Shown: piece after piece, positions 59,896 to 64,000 of the stretch
Layout of the letters: each line of letters begins with the position of its first letter
Position numbering within the stretch: the first letter of the stretch is position 1
Source: Oscheius sp. JU75
Lineage: Eukaryota > Nematoda > Chromadorea > Rhabditida > Rhabditidae
Reading direction: 5' to 3'
DNA length: 64,000 nt
NCBI GenBank assembly: GCA_037178855.1
Contig: JASJZC010000005.1
Location: 2,108,001 to 2,172,000 of the forward strand
Made by a program: the position numbers and the translations under genes
Notes under the pieces: generated by a model
What the model was told of the DNA's origin: nothing
What the model saw: the letters and a program-made list of their open reading frames with translations, nothing else
Databases searched by the model: none

Positions 59896-62800
59896 ATGGA
59901 AACCGGTCGTTTCTTCTTCATTCCCCTGCTACTGTTCACCTACTTTTGGCTCCGAGAGGTCTGGATGTGCGCTAAGATTGGAGAGGTTTTGAAAGAGGGA
60001 ACATTTCTGAAGGAGTACAAAAATAGGCAAGGGAAATGAACCATCGACTGTTTCAGAACTCACGTTGGAAATGAAACGCAAAAAATTTCCAGTTTTTTTC
60101 AGAGCAAAGTCGGGAGAGCGAGCTGTGCAACTGTACGAGAAGAACAAAATGAACGTCATTCCCCTGAATAGGGTATACCATCCGATCTATCCAGTGAGTT
60201 TTAGTGACTAAGCTGTCTTTGTTGGAACATCTGGCCTTCTAAAAACTGAGAAATTTTGATTTTGGACCGCCTTAGCATTGTTACAACGAGATTTCTATAT
60301 AACGTCTGGATGCCATACTTTGGGAAATCATTTCTCCACTTGACTTTTGCTAGCAATACATCTACTACCAGTAAAGTTGGAGATTATCGGAATTACAAAT
60401 CTCTCGTACTGTATGCTAGACTTTGTCAAAAGGGGAAGATTTATCCAGAAACGCGAAACTTCTGAAAATTGGAATCAAACTGTAGGTGACCTATATGGAC
60501 ATGCCGAGAAACAAAAAAGTTTTCAATCGTAGCGAGGAAGACGCCACTGTTCAATATTTCAGCAAATAGATAAAATGACACAAGCTTCGATTGCTGCATA
60601 AGGTATGTGTAAACAACAATTTTGATCGTCAAAGAGGAAGATTGTTCGAATTGCGTTAATTTATTTTTTTTCATTTCTTGTATTAGTCAAATCCGTGAAA
60701 CAAACAAACTCACTTCTGAAACTGTCTCCGGGAAGCACTTTTCTAGACTTGAATCATTTTTTCGAGCTCTAACAGACTTTCACAGAAAGTTGGACAGTTT
60801 AAAAGATGAGCAAAACAGCGGTTAATATTCAAAATTGGTCAAAGCCCAGCTGGGGATGCTTCCCTTTTCAAAAATATTCATATTTCTCCTCCCAGATAGC
60901 TCCAAATCATAAGCTCTCTGCCTGTGTCATCCCCAAGAACATGTCCACACTGCTGACAGCCATTCTCTGCTATCTCTTCGCCCCATCGAAGTGGTCGGGA
61001 TCTTCGCTCAACGATCTCACTCTCGACTCCGGAAGGTATGACTTTTAAAGGACAGTCTATACACGGGGGGATATTTGCAGATCCTGTCGCGACATGAATG
61101 AACTGCACAGAATGGGGCAGCTGAAAAAAGCGGGGGCTATGAAAGACAACTGGATGAATCTGATGCTGGTTCGAGAACCGGCAGAGAGATTCCTGAGCGG
61201 GTACTTGTACATGTGCACAACGTGAGTTAATCTTTATGGAGGGGTATGAGATCAAGGAATATTCGGGAAGCATTGGGCTTTTTGACTTTGTCAACAAATT
61301 TGTTTCAAGTTCAGTATAAACTGTTGACTTATATCTCATATTAGTTTTGTGTTCCATCTTCTCCTTCCGGTTTCAAAAAAAAATCAGTTGATGTTGCCGA
61401 GGAAATGGTCTAATTACATTTTAGCTCAGAAGTCCATGAACTTTCGGGCGTAGATGGAGGAAGCAAAAGTGTTTCATCCACGCCTCTCATTGGGTAACAA
61501 CTGCTGGGTACGTTTAGATCACTTCGTTGATGAGAAAATACAATGTTTTGGCTTCGGTACTTATTCCAAGAATGTCTATCAACTAGTTCTAAAAGAAAAA
61601 GTAGCTTCTTACCGGCTATATGCATTCTTAGGAGTCATCGATAGAGCCCAAGTTCGTCCCAGCTACATAACAGTACTTTCTGTCAGCTTATCATTGTTCT
61701 CCACAAGTACTTGCTGGGATTGCTCGGTGAAGAAAATGTTTCACATGACGTAAATGAAGATTACCAGCCGTCATTAGTTTTGCTGAGTTTATATTGGCGG
61801 CTGCGCCGCTTCGTAGTAACAAAAGGCTTCGAGTGGCTTCATTGGAACAAAAGTAACGTTCTCGAGCGCACGCAGTTGACTTGTCATCCAATTTAGGCAA
61901 TAACTGTTTCTGAACAAAGAACTTCTGGACAACATAAGTGGCTCGCTTCTGTTTCGTGGCCTCGGATAAACAAACAAACAAACATTCAAACAGAGCCCGC
62001 CACAGAAACCATCGCGCTTTAGATAGTAGAAATGGACTAGTTAACACCTGCCTATAATCTATCTTTGAAACATTTATAAGCTCCACGTGAAGACACAAAA
62101 ATTCTATTTTTAGAGGTAGTGCTTTTGCCGGGAATTGCTACGGTTGCGGAGACGATGTCATCTGTGTGCTGAGGCGACTCCAGAATGCATCTTATGCATT
62201 TTCTAAGGGAGACCACCTGGCCGAAAGTAACGAATTGTGGCATCTGGGACCTCAGAACTGGTAACTTTTCTGCACCAGAAGACAGTTGTCACGTAGCTCA
62301 TATGCCCTGATTTGTTATACTCATTATCCCACCCAAAATCAAGAGCTAGCATAGGAATTGCTTAAAACACATTTTCAAGTCGAGCCATTTCAAAATGTTT
62401 GTACATCTGTCTATGTACTTTATCATCATTTTCGATCAAAAACGACATCAACCGACTGCACTATCTTCAAAAAGGACAAGTAGTAGAAACACAAAATGTC
62501 CAAACACTATTTGAGCTATTTGCTAGCAGCAAACTTTGTGTTTTGTAATGTTTCACCAAACACGTATTACTGGTTTTTTCCGCTGGCTGATTTTAACGCT
62601 CCCGAGTAGAGTCTTGGATAAACAGAATCTTAGGATTTCGTGTCGTTACCATACTCAGGACTCTAGATCTTTTTATATTCTAGACCCTTATTTTGAACCC
62701 TAGGGTCCCGAAGCCGACATTATCTTTATATCAGGGTCTACTATTTTCAGGCACTGTGAGTACTACCAGTCCCCTTCCTTCTTCCGTCTCATTCGCTACT

Positions 62801-63054
62801 CTCCAGCCAGGAAAGAAGAATTGGTAAAAGAATTGAGCTCGGTCCTCTCCGCATCCAATGTCCCTCCCCAAACTGTCCAAAAGATCATTGAACAACTCCT
62901 GACAGAAACCACGCCTCATACAACTCATAACCGAGGGAATGGGACTGCTAGGAGTGAAATTGTAGCAAAATTGAATTCCGAAGAGGGAAAACAACTTTTG
63001 AAGAACATTTTCTACTGGGACTATGTCCTTTTTGGCTTCGAAATGCCTTGTTAA
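59896..63054 (+). CDS. Nematode carbohydrate sulfotransferase (Golgi type II membrane protein)
   Basis: Predicted 317 residues in six exons: 59896-60026, 60103-60193, 60896-61035, 61081-61221, 62114-62260, 62751-63054. An N-terminal signal anchor (residues about 6-20, [14 protein letters not shown]) precedes the catalytic domain. The PAPS 5'-phosphosulfate-binding loop is [11 protein letters not shown] (85-95). The 3'-phosphate site is [13 protein letters not shown] (150-162), with the Arg-x-x-x-x-Arg-x-x-Ser spacing of the family. [24 protein letters not shown] and the closing [10 protein letters not shown] are typical of the expanded nematode sulfotransferase family related to chondroitin/HNK-1-type enzymes. 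Acts by moving sulfate from PAPS onto glycans in the Golgi; the acceptor is unknown. Intron 1 appears to use a GC donor (AG|gcaagg). Introns 2 and 4 hold piRNA-type motifs. Confidence 0.87.
60668..60750 (+). repeat. Direct repeat with embedded TGAAACA, copy 2
   Basis: Matches 59319-59403 (see there) and lies in the 60194-60895 intron of the sulfotransferase gene. Confidence 0.75.
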
Positions 63055-63578
63055 TTATGTTGTATTGTTAGCATATTGGCCATTTTTAGTACGAGTATCT
63101 TGTTCTCTTTCTCCAAAAAAGTTGTCAGGTTGTTGTAAAGTAAAGGTTTCAGTGCAGCTGTACAGTGACAGTTTTTTATGTTCAGCGGCAATGAAAACAT
63201 AGAACTGCCCTGCGCGCGAGTCAGTAGTGAAGCAGTAAAGATATGATCTAAAATTTTCCGAACAGTGGTCCCAGTTCGATACTCATCGTTGTCTTGGCAT
63301 TTTACATTGAAAACCGAGCATTTTCCAAGTGCAAATCTCAGAAATTGTTGCCGACTGAAACATTTATGCTCGATACTGAGACCCGGGACAATGCTTTTAT
63401 GGTCCCACAGCACTTCTTCCACTTTACTAAGAAGACATCATTGATTTGACGATCCTTCAGTTTTCAAATCTTTCAGCTCACCAATGCTGTATACGGGAAA
63501 ATAATCTGGAATAGCATTTCATTGTGATTTTCTTTTTTGAACAAAAAAAGAAAAGAAAGGTGGAAAACAACAAGCATT
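63055..63578. other. Intergenic, sulfotransferase to tRNA relic
   Basis: A 123-codon open frame on the - strand (63051-63422) crosses this interval and overlaps the sulfotransferase stop. I could not connect it to any family or splice structure. Otherwise nothing was seen. Confidence 0.35.
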
Positions 63579-63718
63579 CTCCTCAGCAACTGAGCCCGGA
63601 TCTGACAGACGCGGATATTCACCACTATACTACGACTTGCTCGTTTTCATTGACTGAAAGGATCCTTCTGAACAAAAGGGTGTGTTCAGAACAACAATTT
63701 TAGTCATACTCTTCCCAG
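63541..63718 (-). repeat. Inverted copy of the 59410-59598 segment
   Basis: Reverse complemented, this reads ACTAAAATTGTTGTTCTGAAC, then CCCTTTTGTTCAGAAGGA, the tRNA relic, then GAGAAT and GTTGTTTTC. It follows the order of the 59410-59598 region around the intact tRNA. Confidence 0.8.
63579..63635 (-). pseudogene. tRNA-Asp pseudogene in an inverted duplication
   Basis: Read on the - strand it keeps GTAGTATAGTGGTGA and TATCCGCGTCTGTCA of tRNA-Asp(GTC), including the anticodon. It has lost the 3' half of the anticodon stem and part of the T arm, and its acceptor ends no longer pair. Flanking DNA on both sides also matches the real gene, so it arose by duplication of a roughly 180-bp segment, not by retroposition. 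Confidence 0.85.
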
Positions 63719-64000
63719 ACGTCAGAAACAAGGTTGTATGCTTCAACGATTCCTGTAATACATTTTTTTCACACATTTTTTTTTTCTGAAAACTCAATAT
63801 GTTGGAGGCTGCGATCTGTTTCAAACTTTTTCAAACAATCGTTTCTGGAACAAGTGTCAACGTTCCAGCACCTCCAATAGGTGGGCACAAGTGGTCGAAT
63901 TTGACGCTGTTCGTTCTCTCAACAGCTCGCACTCGCCCCGCAGCGAGCACAAACAGAGTCCTTTCCGATCAGGGCGGGTCGCTGACCGCGTAAGGGCCAC
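63719..64000. other. Right-edge DNA, no gene recognised
   Basis: The final 130 bp are distinctly GC-rich compared with the surroundings. A short open frame (63799-63993) has no recognisable features. This could be a repeat or the edge of a gene outside the window. Confidence 0.35.

Larger units (their letters stand above)
1..64000. promoter_or_regulatory. Dispersed TGTTTCA/TGAAACA motifs, candidate 21U-RNA (type I piRNA) promoter field
   Basis: Seen: I counted about 88 TGTTTCA on the + strand and 46 on the - strand by eye. Examples on + start at 49, 919, 1058, 12346, 14993, 19206, 33143, 49157, 54309 and 63816; on - at 1836, 7465, 20301, 30504 and 57186. About 18 are the full 8-mer CTGTTTCA. 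Many follow T-runs. Only two lie in recognised coding exons (34236, 35337), and a handful coincide with real splice acceptors. Between 36000 and 47000 only five occur. Known: Caenorhabditis 21U-RNA loci carry an upstream motif with core CTGTTTCA roughly 40 nt before the 21U start, bound by a SNAPc-containing complex. Inferred: many of these sites are piRNA promoters. Some will be chance matches or splice acceptors. Confidence 0.6.

Noticed and set aside
63051-63422. A 123-codon - strand open frame behind the sulfotransferase
   Set aside because: It overlaps the sulfotransferase stop antisense. I recognised no domain and saw no splice structure. Left as unassigned.
63799-63993. Short open frame in the GC-rich right edge
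   Set aside because: No signal, domain or splice evidence; it could be part of a repeat cut by the window end.
1-64000. TGTTTCA repeats as a CRISPR-like or simple tandem array
   Set aside because: Spacing is irregular, both strands are used, and the host is a eukaryote. The piRNA promoter motif explains them better.

Overview
The window is nematode nuclear DNA, most likely from a Caenorhabditis-like rhabditid. Introns are short (many 34-50 nt) with TTTCAG-type acceptors. Several start codons sit directly behind an acceptor-like AG, as expected for spliced-leader trans-splicing. The gene content is typical of nematodes: SRX chemoreceptors, two Cys-loop channels, a two-domain C-type lectin and a disordered proline-rich secreted protein. 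No prokaryotic or viral genes were recognised.

Layout, left to right. 1-2351 has no recognised gene. 2352-7664 (+) is a ten-exon peptide-type rhodopsin-family GPCR. 8371-9575 (+) is a C-type lectin with two TGATAA sites just upstream. 9870-11065 is a decayed Tc1/mariner-type element. 11899-18147 (-) is a ten-exon Cys-loop channel with a cation-channel-like pore. 18148-28304 is a gene-poor stretch holding several MITE-like elements. 28343-29857 (+) is a secreted Pro/Gln/Tyr repeat protein behind a TATA box. 30721-35621 (+) is a second Cys-loop channel with an unusual pore entrance. 36154-46255 (-) is a kinase family cluster: one intact gene, one copy lacking its activation segment and two pseudogene fragments. 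46427-46673 (+) is a tiny cysteine-tailed membrane protein. 48407-57163 (+) holds two tandem SRX receptors, with a 259-bp MITE of the mariner family between them. 59493-59564 is tRNA-Asp(GTC). 59896-63054 (+) is a nematode carbohydrate sulfotransferase. 63579-63635 (-) is a broken, inverted copy of the tRNA.

The strongest signal outside the genes is a dispersed heptamer, TGTTTCA/TGAAACA. I counted about 134 copies by eye (88 on +, 46 on -), where roughly 8-12 are expected from base composition. They lie in introns and intergenic DNA, only two fall in recognised coding exons, and they nearly vanish across the kinase cluster. The heptamer is the core of the Caenorhabditis 21U-RNA (type I piRNA) promoter motif, CTGTTTCA. 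I infer that the window is part of a piRNA cluster in which coding genes are embedded. This needs small-RNA data to confirm.

Exon models were derived by hand from reading frame, splice consensus and family conservation. Start and end coordinates of multi-exon genes are genomic spans, with exon limits given in the evidence text.
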